Assembly (NCBI RefSeq): GCF_014639435.1 | Contig: NZ_BMFZ01000001.1 | Span: forward strand, 358,748-422,747 | Direction of reading: 5' to 3' | Origin: Hafnia psychrotolerans | GTDB taxonomy: Bacteria; Pseudomonadota; Gammaproteobacteria; Enterobacterales; Enterobacteriaceae | DNA: 64,000 nt | Shown: piece by piece, positions 42,089 through 51,603 of the stretch | How the letters are laid out: every line of letters starts with the position of its first letter | Numbering within the stretch: position 1 is the first letter of the stretch | Translations under genes and position numbers: made by a program | Notes under the pieces: model-generated | Database searches by the model: none | Told to the model about the DNA's origin: nothing | The model's input: only the letters and a program-made list of their open reading frames with translations

Positions 42089-43198
42089 TTAGAACTGATA
42101 AACCAAACCAACAGCAGTAACGTCGTCGGTATTTAGACCCAATTTGTTGTTGTCATCCAGTTGGTTGATTTTATAATCAACATAGGCTGACATGTTTTTG
42201 TTGAAATAATAGGTAGCGCCCACCTCGAAATATTTAACCAGGTCAACGTCGCCGATGCCTTCAATATCTTTACCCTTGGTCTGTACATAACCCAGGGAAG
42301 GGCGCAGGCCGAAGTCGAATTGATATTGTGCCACAGCTTCAACGGTCTGCGTTTTATTAGCAAAACCGCTTCCAGCTGGTGCGCCAGAAATACCTGTAGG
42401 GACAGTGATCGCGACCATATTACGGGTTTCAGCATACATAGCGGCTAAATAAACACCGTTGGCATCATATTTCATGCCGCCTGTCCATGCGTCTGCCTTA
42501 TCACCTTTACCGTAGGCAGAGTTGCTCTGGCCAACAGTACGGTCAGATGATGCATAAGCGCCACCGACACTCACGCCGGTATCACCCAGAGCGTAAGTGG
42601 TAGAAAGTGCATAACCGTCGCCGTTTGCTGTGCTGCTACCACGACCGTCGTTTTCGTTTTTACCTTGGTACTGAACAGCAACATTCAGGCCATCAACCAG
42701 ACCGAAGAAGCCGCGGTTACGGTAAGTTGCCAAACCGTTGGCACGGCCAGTCATGAAGCGGTCAGCCTTGGTGTAACCGTCGCCACCGAACTCAGGGAAC
42801 ATATCTGTCCAGGCTTCGACGTCATACAGTGCGCCATAGTTGCGGCCGTAATCGAATGAACCGTATTGGCCGAATTTCAGACCGGCAAAGCCCAGACGCG
42901 TTTTGGTGCCCGTGGTGCTTGGTGTTGCGCTGTCGGATTCGGCGTGGTTTGCCATGATGTTATATTCCCACTGGCCGTAACCGGTGATCAGATCGTTAAT
43001 TTGCGTCTGACCTTTAAAACCGAAACGCACATAACTCTGGTCGCCATCATTACCTGTTGAATCAGAGAAATAATGCAGACCTTTTACTTTCCCGTATAGG
43101 TCGAGTTTGTTGCCGTCTTTATTATAAATTTCTGCTGCATGTGCGCCTGATGCAATCAATAAACCAGGAATTAAAAGTGCCAGAATTTTACGTTTCAT
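42089..43198 (-). CDS. General porin, OmpC/OmpF family
   Basis: The 369-residue outer-membrane protein has a signal peptide (about residues 1-21, ending SGAHA) and mature start [20 protein letters not shown]. Loop 3 contains [20 protein letters not shown], the constriction-loop pattern of enterobacterial trimeric porins, and the chain ends with VGLVYQF. It admits small hydrophilic solutes. OmpC, OmpF and OmpN types cannot be separated here. The upstream region is AT-rich, but no definite OmpR box was identified. Confidence 0.93.
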   Translation of the reverse strand: MKRKILALLIPGLLIASGAHAAEIYNKDGNKLDLYGKVKGLHYFSDSTGNDGDQSYVRFGFKGQTQINDLITGYGQWEYNIMANHAESDSATPSTTGTKTRLGFAGLKFGQYGSFDYGRNYGALYDVEAWTDMFPEFGGDGYTKADRFMTGRANGLATYRNRGFFGLVDGLNVAVQYQGKNENDGRGSSTANGDGYALSTTYALGDTGVSVGGAYASSDRTVGQSNSAYGKGDKADAWTGGMKYDANGVYLAAMYAETRNMVAITVPTGISGAPAGSGFANKTQTVEAVAQYQFDFGLRPSLGYVQTKGKDIEGIGDVDLVKYFEVGATYYFNKNMSAYVDYKINQLDDNNKLGLNTDDVTAVGLVYQF

Positions 43199-43501
43199 GT
43201 TTTTTTACCCTGCATTCTTTATTAAAAGCTTTGGTTGGAAAGCTTTATATGAAGTCTTGTAGAAAGACGCTATTCATCATTTTGCTATTCATTTCGTGTG
43301 AGTTCGAAATTTTCTCAGCGAGGGTTTTTTACCGTACATATGTGATCAATTTATGACAATTAGAAATGAACTTTCTTTTTATTCGATAAATGAATCCTGC
43401 CATTTGAGTCAGGCAACACGATTTCGGGCTGCGTCGCAGCCCGGTCTGTGGGACAATGGCCGCCAGATTTTCCCTTAACAACGCAACTTTATAAGAGATG
43501 A
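43199..43501. other. Divergent porin-dinG intergenic region
   Basis: This 303-base AT-rich region holds the promoters of both genes. A hairpin CGGGCTGC/GCAGCCCG lies at 43425-43443, about 60 bases before dinG. No CTG-N10-CAG type LexA box was found. Confidence 0.5.
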
Positions 43502-45673
43502 ATGGCGCTTTCCCCCGCGGTTAAAGATCAGATAAGTCAGTGGTACAAAGCCCTGCAACAGCAAATCCCGGACTTTATTTCTCGAGCACCACAGCGTCAG
43601 ATGATTGCTGAGGTCGCGAAGGCATTCTCCGGTGATTCCGCACGCCATCTGGCGATCGAGGCACCGACGGGTGTCGGCAAAACGCTGTCCTATTTGATCC
43701 CCGGCATCGCGGTCAGCCGCGAAGAGGAGAAACCGCTGATTGTCAGTACCGCCAATGTGGCGCTGCAGGATCAAATTTTTAGTAAAGATTTACCTTTGTT
43801 GAAAAAGATCATTCCAGATTTAAAATTCACCGGCGCTTTTGGCCGAGGCCGCTATGTCTGCCCGCGCAATCTGTCGATGATGAGTAATGAGAATGCACAG
43901 GGCGATCTCGGTCTTTTTCTGGGTGAGGAACTGGCACCTTCGAGTGGCGAAGAGCAGAAATTGTCAAAAACGCTGGAAACCGCGCTGGCCCGCTACGAGT
44001 GGGATGGTCTGCGCGATCACTACAAGCTGACTATTCTGGATCCGCTGTGGGCCAAAATCAGCACTGACAAAGCCAACTGCCTCGGGCGCAACTGCCATTA
44101 CTTCAAAGAGTGCCCGTACTTCGTGGCGCGCAAAGAAATTGAAAGCGCCGATGTGGTGGTGACCAACCACGCGCTGGTGATGGCGGCACTGGAGTCAGAG
44201 TCTGTGCTTCCGCCAGCCAAGGATTTATTGCTGGTACTGGATGAAGGCCATCATCTGCCCGACGTAGCCCGCGATGCGCTCAAAGTCGAGGCGGAGATCG
44301 GCGCGGTGTGGAATCATCTGCAACTCGATAATTTTGTTCGCCAGATTGAACAATGTCTGGCGTTGTTTACACCGAAAAACCCACCGCCGCTTACCCATGC
44401 TGAACGTCTGCATACACATTGTGCCGAAATGCGCGAACTGTTGCTGCTGATAGAGCAACAGGTGAGCCAGTTTCTGCCGCAGGATGTGCCGGAAGCAGAA
44501 TACCGATTTGAAATGGGTGCGCTGCCACCAGAACTTACCGAACTCTGTGCCCGGTTGTTCAAGCTGACCGACGGTCTGCGCAGCCTGGCGGAGTACATGG
44601 TTAACGATCTGAGTGAAAAGACTGGCAAGCACGACATAATGCGTCTGCACCGCGCCATTTTGCACATGAGTCGCATGCAGGGTTACCTCGAAACCATGAG
44701 CAAATTGTGGAAGCTAGCGTCGATGGAGAAAGCGTCCAATGCGCCGATTGGCAAATGGGTCACGCGTCACTATTTCGATAACCAGAGCCATCTGATTTTC
44801 CACTGCGTGGGCATCCGCGTCAGTGAACAGCTCGAGAAATTGCTCTGGCGCAAGGTACCTCACGTGGTGATCACTTCAGCGACGCTGCGTTCACTCAACA
44901 GTTTTTCCCGCCTGCAGGAGATTAGTGGTCTGAGTGAGAAAGCCGGTGACCGCTTTGTCAGCCTGGACTCACCGTTCAACCATATCGAACAGGGCAAACT
45001 GGTGATTCCGCAGATGATAAATGAACCGTTGATGGCGAATGAAGCGGCACATCTGGCGGAAATGGCTGATTTCTTCCGCGCCGAACTGGCAAAAGGGTTA
45101 CATAGAGGCCAATTGGTTTTGTTCGCCAGCAACCGTGCGCTACAACAGTTTGTCAGCCTGCTGCCTGATTTGCGCCTGATGCTGCTCGTGCAAGGGGATC
45201 AGCCTCGCTACCGGCTGGTGGAAGAGCACCGCAAACGGGTGGAAGCGGGTAGCACCAGCGTACTCGTCGGCCTGCAATCTTTTGCTGAAGGACTGGATCT
45301 GAAAGGTGATCTGCTGACACAGGTTCACATTCACAAAATCGCGTTTCCTCCCATCGACAGTCCGGTCATTCTGACCGAAGGTGAGTGGCTGAAAACCCTG
45401 AAGCGTTACCCGTTCGAAGTACAAAGCTTACCGAGTGCTTCGTTCAATCTGATACAGCAAGTAGGGCGGTTGATCCGCAGCCATGAATGCCGTGGCGAAA
45501 TCGTGATTTATGACCGCAGGTTGATCACGAAAAATTACGGATCACGCCTGCTGGCCGCATTGCCAATATTCCCTATTGAGCACCGGGAAATGCCAGAACC
45601 GGGTTCAGTAAAACGCCCCGATCGGCTCAAAAGTGCCACCAAAACCGTGAAGCGTCGCCGTAAAGCGAAATAA
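43502..45673 (+). CDS. dinG: ATP-dependent DNA helicase DinG
   Basis: This 723-residue XPD-like 5'-3' helicase has Walker A APTGVGKT (residues 54-61) and DEGH at 247-250. The four iron-sulfur cysteines are Cys120, Cys193, Cys198 and Cys204, almost the same as in E. coli DinG (120, 194, 199, 205). Motif VI lies in LIQQVGRLIRS. It unwinds D-loops, R-loops and replication-blocking structures. It has a basic C-terminal tail (TKTVKRRRKAK). In E. coli ybiB follows dinG; here a paiB-like gene lies between them. Confidence 0.95.
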   Translation: MALSPAVKDQISQWYKALQQQIPDFISRAPQRQMIAEVAKAFSGDSARHLAIEAPTGVGKTLSYLIPGIAVSREEEKPLIVSTANVALQDQIFSKDLPLLKKIIPDLKFTGAFGRGRYVCPRNLSMMSNENAQGDLGLFLGEELAPSSGEEQKLSKTLETALARYEWDGLRDHYKLTILDPLWAKISTDKANCLGRNCHYFKECPYFVARKEIESADVVVTNHALVMAALESESVLPPAKDLLLVLDEGHHLPDVARDALKVEAEIGAVWNHLQLDNFVRQIEQCLALFTPKNPPPLTHAERLHTHCAEMRELLLLIEQQVSQFLPQDVPEAEYRFEMGALPPELTELCARLFKLTDGLRSLAEYMVNDLSEKTGKHDIMRLHRAILHMSRMQGYLETMSKLWKLASMEKASNAPIGKWVTRHYFDNQSHLIFHCVGIRVSEQLEKLLWRKVPHVVITSATLRSLNSFSRLQEISGLSEKAGDRFVSLDSPFNHIEQGKLVIPQMINEPLMANEAAHLAEMADFFRAELAKGLHRGQLVLFASNRALQQFVSLLPDLRLMLLVQGDQPRYRLVEEHRKRVEAGSTSVLVGLQSFAEGLDLKGDLLTQVHIHKIAFPPIDSPVILTEGEWLKTLKRYPFEVQSLPSASFNLIQQVGRLIRSHECRGEIVIYDRRLITKNYGSRLLAALPIFPIEHREMPEPGSVKRPDRLKSATKTVKRRRKAK

Positions 45674-45779
45674 ATTTGCGTGCTGTATTCGTGTAATCCC
45701 CTTCTTTCGTCTCTTTACTCTTCCTCGTTCATGCATTATCAATAATTCTCTGATAAAGGATGAACAAGGAACGGCTCCG

Positions 45780-46421
45780 ATGTATTTACCCACTGCATTC
45801 AAACAAGATGATATCCAGGTGCAGGCGGAGCTTATCCGCCAGTATCCGCTGGGGTTGCTGATCACCCACGGGCCTGACGGCTTCGAAGCCAACCCTATAC
45901 CTTTTTTAGTCGACATCGACACGGCTGGGCAACTCACCTTGCGTGCGCACCTGTCGCGTGGCAATGCGCAATGGAAATCTTTGGCGGCTGACGGCCAGTG
46001 CATGGTGGTGTTTCAGGGAGAAGAAGGGTATGTCTCGCCATCGTGGTATCCGTCGAAAAAGCAAAATGGCGGGAAAACGGTACCGACCTGGAATTACATC
46101 ACCGTGCAGGTGAGCGGCGAAGCGACCCTAATCGACAACAGCGACTGGCTGCTGACGTTGCTGCATGAACTCACCACTGTACACGAAGGTGGACAGCGTG
46201 AGCCGTGGTCAGTGAGCGATGCGCCGGAAAACTTCATCGCGGCGCAGCTCAAAGGTATTGTTGGTATTGAGCTGATAGCGCGCAAGACAGAAGGTAAGTG
46301 GAAGCTCAACCAGAACCGTACGCGGGAAGATGTCAGCGGTGTCATTCAGGGGTTGCGCGAACATCAAGGCCCACAAAGCGGGCTGGCAAGCAGCATGGCG
46401 AAGGCCAATTCTCTGAAATGA
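45780..46421 (+). CDS. FMN-binding PaiB-family protein
   Basis: The 213-residue protein begins MYLPTAFKQDD and has the PaiB split-barrel features THGPDGFEANPIPFLVD, VSPSWYPSKKQNGGKTVPTW and LKGIVGIELIARKTEGKWKL. PaiB of Bacillus affects protease and sporulation gene expression; most family members are uncharacterised flavin or heme-binding proteins. It is inserted between dinG and ybiB, all on the same strand. Confidence 0.88.
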   Translation: MYLPTAFKQDDIQVQAELIRQYPLGLLITHGPDGFEANPIPFLVDIDTAGQLTLRAHLSRGNAQWKSLAADGQCMVVFQGEEGYVSPSWYPSKKQNGGKTVPTWNYITVQVSGEATLIDNSDWLLTLLHELTTVHEGGQREPWSVSDAPENFIAAQLKGIVGIELIARKTEGKWKLNQNRTREDVSGVIQGLREHQGPQSGLASSMAKANSLK

Positions 46422-46496
46422 GCCCGCGACGGGCGTTTTCCCCTGTGTGCGACTGAGTTATGCTGGCAGCATTCGATATTGATTAATGGCGGGGCC

Positions 46497-47459
46497 ATGG
46501 ACTACACCAGGTTTATCAAAGAAGTGGGTCGCGGGAAGAATCACGCCCGTGATCTGGATCGTGAACAGGCGCTGGCGCTGTACCGTGACATGCTGGCTGG
46601 TGCGGTGCCTGATTTGCAGCTTGGCGCTCTGCTTATCGCCCTGCGCATTAAAGGCGAGTCAGAAGAGGAAATGCTGGGGTTTTATCAGGCGATGGAGGAG
46701 CAGGTGATGCGACTTCAAACTCCAGCAGAAGGTCCAATGCCGGTGGTGATCCCTACCTATAATGGTGCACGTAAACAGGCCAACCTGACGCCACTGTTGG
46801 CGATGCTGCTCAGTAAACTCGGGCTGCCGGTACTGGTTCACGGTGTGGATGAAGACCCAACACGGATCACCAGCGCCGAGATCTTACGCGCGCTGGGCGT
46901 CGGAGCGGCGCATAACCAAGAGCAGGCACAACAGCAGCTTGATGCAGGGCGTCTGCCGGTTTTCGTCCCTATATCGGTGCTGTGCGCGCCGATAGACAAG
47001 CAGCTTGCGCTACGTTGGAAAATGGGTGTGCGGAATAGCAGCCATACGCTGGCAAAATTGATCACGCCTTTTGCCGGACAAGCATCGCTGCGTTTGTCGA
47101 GTGTGTCGCACCCGGAATATATTCAGAAAGTATCGTCGTTCTTCAGTCAGGTCGATGGGCGCGCTTTGCTCTCGCAGGGAACGGAAGGTGAAGTTTATGC
47201 CAACCCACTGCGTAGTCCACCCGTCTATTTGATCGCCAACGGCGCGCAGGAGATCCTCATTGAGAAGCAGGAATTCGCTAATGTCGAACTGCCTGTATCA
47301 AAAGAGGTTGCTGCCACCGTGGCCTTCACCCAGGAGTGCCTGAACGGGCAACGGGCTATTCCGCAGGCTATCTCTAATCAGTTGGTTTGTTGTTTGGTGG
47401 CCACCGGAATATCGGGGGATATGGCGGAAGCGCGGATGATTATAGAGCAGGTGTTTTAG
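46497..47459 (+). CDS. ybiB: YbiB, anthranilate phosphoribosyltransferase-like nucleic-acid-binding protein
   Basis: The 320-residue protein has the TrpD-like fold with N-terminal MDYTRFIKEVGRGKNHARDL and PTYNGARKQANLTPLLAMLL, equal to E. coli YbiB. E. coli YbiB lacks TrpD activity and binds DNA or RNA. The start at 46497 is chosen by match to YbiB and the upstream GGCGGGG. A hairpin overlaps its stop codon. Confidence 0.92.
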   Translation: MDYTRFIKEVGRGKNHARDLDREQALALYRDMLAGAVPDLQLGALLIALRIKGESEEEMLGFYQAMEEQVMRLQTPAEGPMPVVIPTYNGARKQANLTPLLAMLLSKLGLPVLVHGVDEDPTRITSAEILRALGVGAAHNQEQAQQQLDAGRLPVFVPISVLCAPIDKQLALRWKMGVRNSSHTLAKLITPFAGQASLRLSSVSHPEYIQKVSSFFSQVDGRALLSQGTEGEVYANPLRSPPVYLIANGAQEILIEKQEFANVELPVSKEVAATVAFTQECLNGQRAIPQAISNQLVCCLVATGISGDMAEARMIIEQVF

Positions 47460-47478
47460 GCTTTTGGGAAAAGCCTAA
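47456..47478 (+). terminator. Hairpin overlapping the ybiB stop codon
   Basis: A perfect ten-base stem (TTAGGCTTTT/AAAAGCCTAA) with a GGG loop contains the TAG stop in its left arm. The T-tract after it is weak. Confidence 0.6.
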
Positions 47479-47753
47479 GTAAAATTTCAATTCAAGTTCA
47501 AGGTTGTGGGCATCGGCCCACACCGTCCAGAGGGCGGCCCGTCGTCGCCGCCCTCTGGACTCCCGAGTTCTTTCATGAGGTTTTCGCTGCTGCGCGGGTC
47601 ACCATGGCCGTGTTTCAGGGATTGTCGTTATCGCCGTAAAATGTCAGCCCTTCGGGTTTCCCGGCTGCGGGTTCAAGCCAACGGTAAAGATGTTGTCTCT
47701 CCACCGACTTGCCAGTGACATTTTGAACACGGCCGAAGCTTCTTTAAAATTCT

Positions 47754-47781
47754 AACCCCAACCCCAACCCCAACCCCAACC
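47754..47781 (+). repeat. AACCCC hexamer repeat
   Basis: Four full AACCCC units and a partial fifth. The minus strand carries four runs of four G separated by TT, a sequence able to form a G-quadruplex. The tract is absent from copy 1 of the large repeat. Confidence 0.9.
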
Positions 47782-48033
47782 GCAAGGCAAAATCCAGAGC
47801 TGGATTTCGTTTTTAAAAAGCCAAGGCCGCATTCAAAAATGGCGCTGAGCCAGAGGTGGAAAACCGCGTGTCTTTTTACGCGGGTTGGAACCCGCAGCGA
47901 AGACACCGCCTAAGCGGCGCCATTTTGCGGCTATCACTGGGGTCACTGGAACACGTCCATCCCAACTTGCGCAGCTGCTGTTTTTAAAAGAGCCCGGGAT
48001 TCTCAAGGGTGGTGGCGATAAGCCACCCTTGAG

Positions 48034-48262
48034 GCCAGTTTGGGTGGCAACCCAAGGTCTTGACCTTAAAATTGAATCTAAAGCCGGTTTGGGCGTCAGC
48101 CCAAGGTTGTGACCTTGAAGTTGAATCTAAAGCCAGTTTGGGTGGCAACCCAAGGCCTTGACCTTGAAGTTGAATCTAAAGCCGGTTTGGATGACAACCC
48201 AAGGTCTTGACCTTGAAGTTGCATGTAAAGCCGGTTTGGGCGGCAGCCCGACATTTTGAATT
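48034..48262 (+). repeat. 49-bp tandem repeat array
   Basis: Four complete units start at 48034, 48083, 48132 and 48181, with a shorter fifth at 48230. Each has GCC(A/G)GTTTGGG, a small stem such as TTGGGT-GGCA-ACCCAA, then GGTCTTGACCTTGAAGTTG and a TCTAAA end. There are no unique spacers. Confidence 0.92.
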
Positions 48263-48382
48263 TAAAAGCAGAATTAGGTCACTCACTATCAAAATTGCGT
48301 ATTAAAAGGTAAAATACCCAGTATTAAAGCTTTAAATACTGATTTTACTCATTTTTTAAAACCAATTTAACGAGGTTTATCC

Positions 48383-48724
48383 ATGGAACAGTTACCTAAA
48401 TGCCCAAGCTGCAGTTCTGAATTTACCTGGCAGGATGGTGCGATGCTGAATTGTCCTGAATGTGGACATGTCTGGTCACTGGAAGGCGATACTGAAGCTC
48501 AAGATGACGCGCTGGTGGTCGTTGACGCTAACGGTAATATACTGGTGGATGGCGATTCAGTCACCGTCATTAAAGACCTGAAAGTTAAAGGCAGCTCTTC
48601 GATGCTGAAGATTGGCACCAAAGTGAAAGGCATCCGTTTATGCGAAGGTGACCACAACATCGATTGCAAGATTGATGGTTTTGGGCAGATGAAACTGAAA
48701 TCCGAGTTCGTTAAGAAAAACTGA
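48383..48724 (+). CDS. yjdM: Zinc-ribbon protein YjdM (PhnA family)
   Basis: The 113-residue protein has an N-terminal zinc ribbon (Cys7, Cys10, Cys24, Cys27) and a C-terminal SH3-like domain ([20 protein letters not shown], then [20 protein letters not shown]). It matches YjdM, formerly PhnA of E. coli, which is not itself part of C-P lyase. The function is unknown. The ATG has a GAGG ribosome binding site and follows the large repeat after about 120 bases. Confidence 0.93.
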   Translation: MEQLPKCPSCSSEFTWQDGAMLNCPECGHVWSLEGDTEAQDDALVVVDANGNILVDGDSVTVIKDLKVKGSSSMLKIGTKVKGIRLCEGDHNIDCKIDGFGQMKLKSEFVKKN

Positions 48725-48838
48725 TTTGCCTCCGCATGACCCCGCCAGCACCTTTAGCGGTTTTGTGACATCGACAGAACCGCTAGCTCACTTTACACTC
48801 AATGCATAATCTCGTTAACTTTCAGTAGAGAAGATTGC

Positions 48839-50701
48839 ATGAAAAAGCCTCAAGACTATTTTAACGCCCTGAATCACGACTACCTCAACGTCCACAAAAC
48901 CAAAGAAAACCTGTTCTGGCAAAATTATATGGGTACCGGCGATGAGAATGTTTCTGCTGAATTCTCAGCGGCTGAAACCGCCTATAAACGTTTTATCGCC
49001 GAACCTTCCCGCCTGAGCGAGCTGCGTGAACTGATTTCCGGACTGGAAAAACAGACCCTCGACGACGATGGCAAAGCCCTGCTGCACGGCCTGCAAGGCT
49101 GGTATCGTTTTTTTGACTGCAATGCGATCGAAGATTCCAAAGCACAAGCGCTGCTGGATGAGATTATTCAGGCTGAGTCTGCCCTCTACGCCAAACGTAA
49201 ACAGCATCGTCTGACCCACATCAATGCCAAAGGGGAACGCGTTAACGCCTCGCTGGGTGAGCTGCTGACCAATCAGGCAACCAATGAAAATGAGTCTTAC
49301 CGCCGCAGTTCGCAGATTGCCTTGCGCGAACTGGAAGAGTGGTTGCTGCATAACGGCTTACCGGAGCTTATTGGTCTGCGCAATCGCTTTGCGCGTCAGT
49401 TAGGCTTCCGCAACTATTTCGATTACAAAGTGAACAAAACCGAGCGTATGACGCCGGAACAACTGTTCGCCATTCTTGATCGTTTCGAAGAGCAGACGCG
49501 TGAAGGCAATGTGCGCAGTCTCAATGAACTGGTGGCGCGAGAGGGGGATGCGGCATTATTACCATGGAACATCCGCTTTGCCAGCGCCGGCGACGTTACC
49601 CGCCAGCTCGATCCTTACTTTCCTTTTGCTGACTCTCTGCGCCGCTGGCTCGACAGTTTCAAACGCCTGAACATTGGCTTCAATGGTGCCGATATGCAGC
49701 TCGATTTGCTGGTTCGCGAAGGCAAATATGAGAACGGCTTTATGCACAGCCCGGTACCGGCATTTTATGATCAGGGTAAATGGGTCCCCGGCGAGATCAA
49801 CTTCACCAGTCTGGCGAAACCGGATCAACTGGGCAGTGGGGCGAGCGGGCTGAATACGCTGTTCCACGAAGGCGGACACGCGGCGCACTTTGCTAATATC
49901 CGACAAAATGCCCCCTGTTTCTCGCAAGAATTCCCACCGACCTCAATGGCTTATGCGGAAACGCAATCCATGTTCTGCGACAGCCTGCTCGATGATGCCG
50001 ACTGGCTGAAACGTTATGCGAAAAACGCCGCTGGAGAACCGGTGCCGGATACGCTGATCCACGACAACATTGCCGCCCGTCAGCCGATGCGTGCGTTCAA
50101 CGAGCGCCATATTTTGCTGGTGCCTTATTTTGAATGGCAGCTTTATCAATGGCCGGATGAGAAACGCACACCAGAAGCCATGCTGGCGCTGGCCCGCGAT
50201 GTCGAAACGCACATTCTGGGGGTTACCGGCAGCCCGCGCCCGACGCTGGCCATTCCGCATCTGTTGTCGATGGAGTCCGCCTGCTCTTATCAGGGATACC
50301 TGCTGGCACTGATGGCGGTAGAACAGACTCGCGCCTTCTTCCTGAAACGCGATGGTTACCTAACAGATAATCCTGCCATCGGCCCCGATCTGGCGAAACA
50401 TTATTGGTCGCCGGGTAATAGCATCAGCCATGATGAGACTTTGCGTCGTCTGACCGGCGAAGGCTTTAACCCAGATTATCTTGCGCAGGTATGTAACCAG
50501 ACCGTAGACGTGGCATGGGAAGAGGCACAGGAGACGATCAGACGGGCAGCGCAGCGTGAACAGCCGGTGGCCGATTTCGACCTCAACGTGCATATCCGCG
50601 TCGTGGATGGCAACCGTGTACTGGCGGACAGCGCCGATGGCGATGACGCGATGTGTCAGGACTTCGCTGATTTTGTCGAGCAAACATATTTAGGGAAGTA
50701 A
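48839..50701 (+). CDS. M3-family metallopeptidase (oligopeptidase)
   Basis: The 620-residue cytosolic enzyme has the zinc motif His343-Glu-Gly-Gly-His347 in LFHEGGHAAHF and a third ligand Glu374 in MAYAETQSMF, the spacing expected for the thimet oligopeptidase clan. The helical N-terminal half (about residues 1-250) and the wide channel-forming region are of usual length. It probably trims short peptides. It is followed by a strong terminator and is monocistronic. Confidence 0.9.
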   Translation: MKKPQDYFNALNHDYLNVHKTKENLFWQNYMGTGDENVSAEFSAAETAYKRFIAEPSRLSELRELISGLEKQTLDDDGKALLHGLQGWYRFFDCNAIEDSKAQALLDEIIQAESALYAKRKQHRLTHINAKGERVNASLGELLTNQATNENESYRRSSQIALRELEEWLLHNGLPELIGLRNRFARQLGFRNYFDYKVNKTERMTPEQLFAILDRFEEQTREGNVRSLNELVAREGDAALLPWNIRFASAGDVTRQLDPYFPFADSLRRWLDSFKRLNIGFNGADMQLDLLVREGKYENGFMHSPVPAFYDQGKWVPGEINFTSLAKPDQLGSGASGLNTLFHEGGHAAHFANIRQNAPCFSQEFPPTSMAYAETQSMFCDSLLDDADWLKRYAKNAAGEPVPDTLIHDNIAARQPMRAFNERHILLVPYFEWQLYQWPDEKRTPEAMLALARDVETHILGVTGSPRPTLAIPHLLSMESACSYQGYLLALMAVEQTRAFFLKRDGYLTDNPAIGPDLAKHYWSPGNSISHDETLRRLTGEGFNPDYLAQVCNQTVDVAWEEAQETIRRAAQREQPVADFDLNVHIRVVDGNRVLADSADGDDAMCQDFADFVEQTYLGK

Positions 50702-50719
50702 TCACTGTCAGATCAGCGG

Positions 50720-50745
50720 GCGCGGGACGAATCCCGCGCTTTTTT
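50720..50745 (+). terminator. Terminator of the M3 peptidase gene
   Basis: A perfect eight-base stem GCGCGGGA/TCCCGCGC with a four-base loop is followed by six T. Confidence 0.92.
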
Positions 50746-50755
50746 ATCGCAGAAT

Positions 50756-51385
50756 TTAGCGGGCGTCAGGGCGAATCAGGTCAAATCGATTCTCCTCAGA
50801 TATGCCGTAGTAGGCGGTCGGGCCACCGGCTCGCAGCACGGGTTCAGCCAGCGCCGTCTGGTAAACCCCGTCAATCAGCAAATCTGTTGCGATGTGCACC
50901 GCGACGACTTCACCGAGAACCAGCCAGGTATCGACTTTTTCTCCGGCTGCACTTTGCAACTGAATGCATTGCGTGAGTTTGCACTCAAAATTAACCGGGC
51001 TTTCCGCGACACAATCTGCGGCGACGATGCGGCCGGGGCGCGGTGTCAGGCCGGAAAATTCAAACTCATCACCGTCGCGTGGCAGGGAAACTGAACTTTG
51101 GTTCATCTTTTCCAACAACGAGCGGGTGGTGAGGTTCCAGACGAATTCGCCGGTTTCCACGATGTTTGCCACACTATCTTTCCAGCCGATACTGGCAAAA
51201 CCAATAATGGGTGGATGATAATTAAATGCGTTGAAGAAGCTGTAGGGCGCGAGGTTGCGCTGACCCGCGGTATTGCGTGATGCGACCCAGCCGATAGGGC
51301 GAGGTCCAACGATGGCATTAAACGGGTCATGTGGCAGGCCGTGACCCGCGGAAGGTTCATAATAATAACGTTCGTCTATGCTCAT
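50756..51385 (-). CDS. Flavin reductase-like (FMN-binding split barrel) protein
   Basis: The 209-residue protein fits the flavin reductase-like family: VGPRPIGWVASRNTAGQRNL, then APYSFFNAFNYHPPIIGFAS, ending with a GISEENRFDLIRPD tail. Members bind FMN and reduce flavins or small organic compounds. The ATG at 51385 has AGAGGA upstream; a longer frame adds 14 residues without support. It is divergent from rlmF. Confidence 0.85.
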   Translation of the reverse strand: MSIDERYYYEPSAGHGLPHDPFNAIVGPRPIGWVASRNTAGQRNLAPYSFFNAFNYHPPIIGFASIGWKDSVANIVETGEFVWNLTTRSLLEKMNQSSVSLPRDGDEFEFSGLTPRPGRIVAADCVAESPVNFECKLTQCIQLQSAAGEKVDTWLVLGEVVAVHIATDLLIDGVYQTALAEPVLRAGGPTAYYGISEENRFDLIRPDAR

Positions 51386-51603
51386 AGTGTTCCTCTGTGG
51401 CGCGATAGTGGGGGTGTTGGTTGGCACGTTAATCGTTTTTCTGCACCTCTGCCCGTCAGTGTCCGGCAGAGGTGGGCGGTTTGTGTTATCTTACGCGCCA
51501 GAAATTACGACAGGTTGGTTTTCATTCGCAAGACCCGTCTTTTCATCACCCTATACGATTTATAAAATTATTTTTTCATAAAATACTCCGGAGAGTCATT
51601 CAG

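Larger units (their letters stand above)
47490..48262. repeat. Large palindromic repeat, copy 2, inverted relative to copy 1
   Basis: From the left it has a GTGGGC-type module (about 47500-47522), a 14-base-stem hairpin (47525-47560), arm A (about 47575-47745), a CCCCAA tract (47754-47781), arm B (about 47810-47990), an 11-base-stem hairpin (48002-48033) and a 49-bp tandem array (48034-48262). When reverse-complemented, the order and sequence of arms B and A agree with 40575-40955. With the flanks this fills the 923-base gap between ybiB and yjdM. Short frames inside it are not taken as genes. Confidence 0.8.

Noticed and set aside
47754-47781. Telomere or linear replicon end
   Set aside because: The CCCCAA tract is short and internal, and is flanked by ordinary chromosomal genes on both sides.
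47673-48112. Hypothetical genes in repeat copy 2
   Set aside because: The frames cross arm boundaries and the CCCCAA tract and differ in extent from copy 1, so real genes are unlikely.
48034-48262. Possible CRISPR array
   Set aside because: The 49-bp units are contiguous and similar along their whole length. There are no unique spacers and no cas genes.
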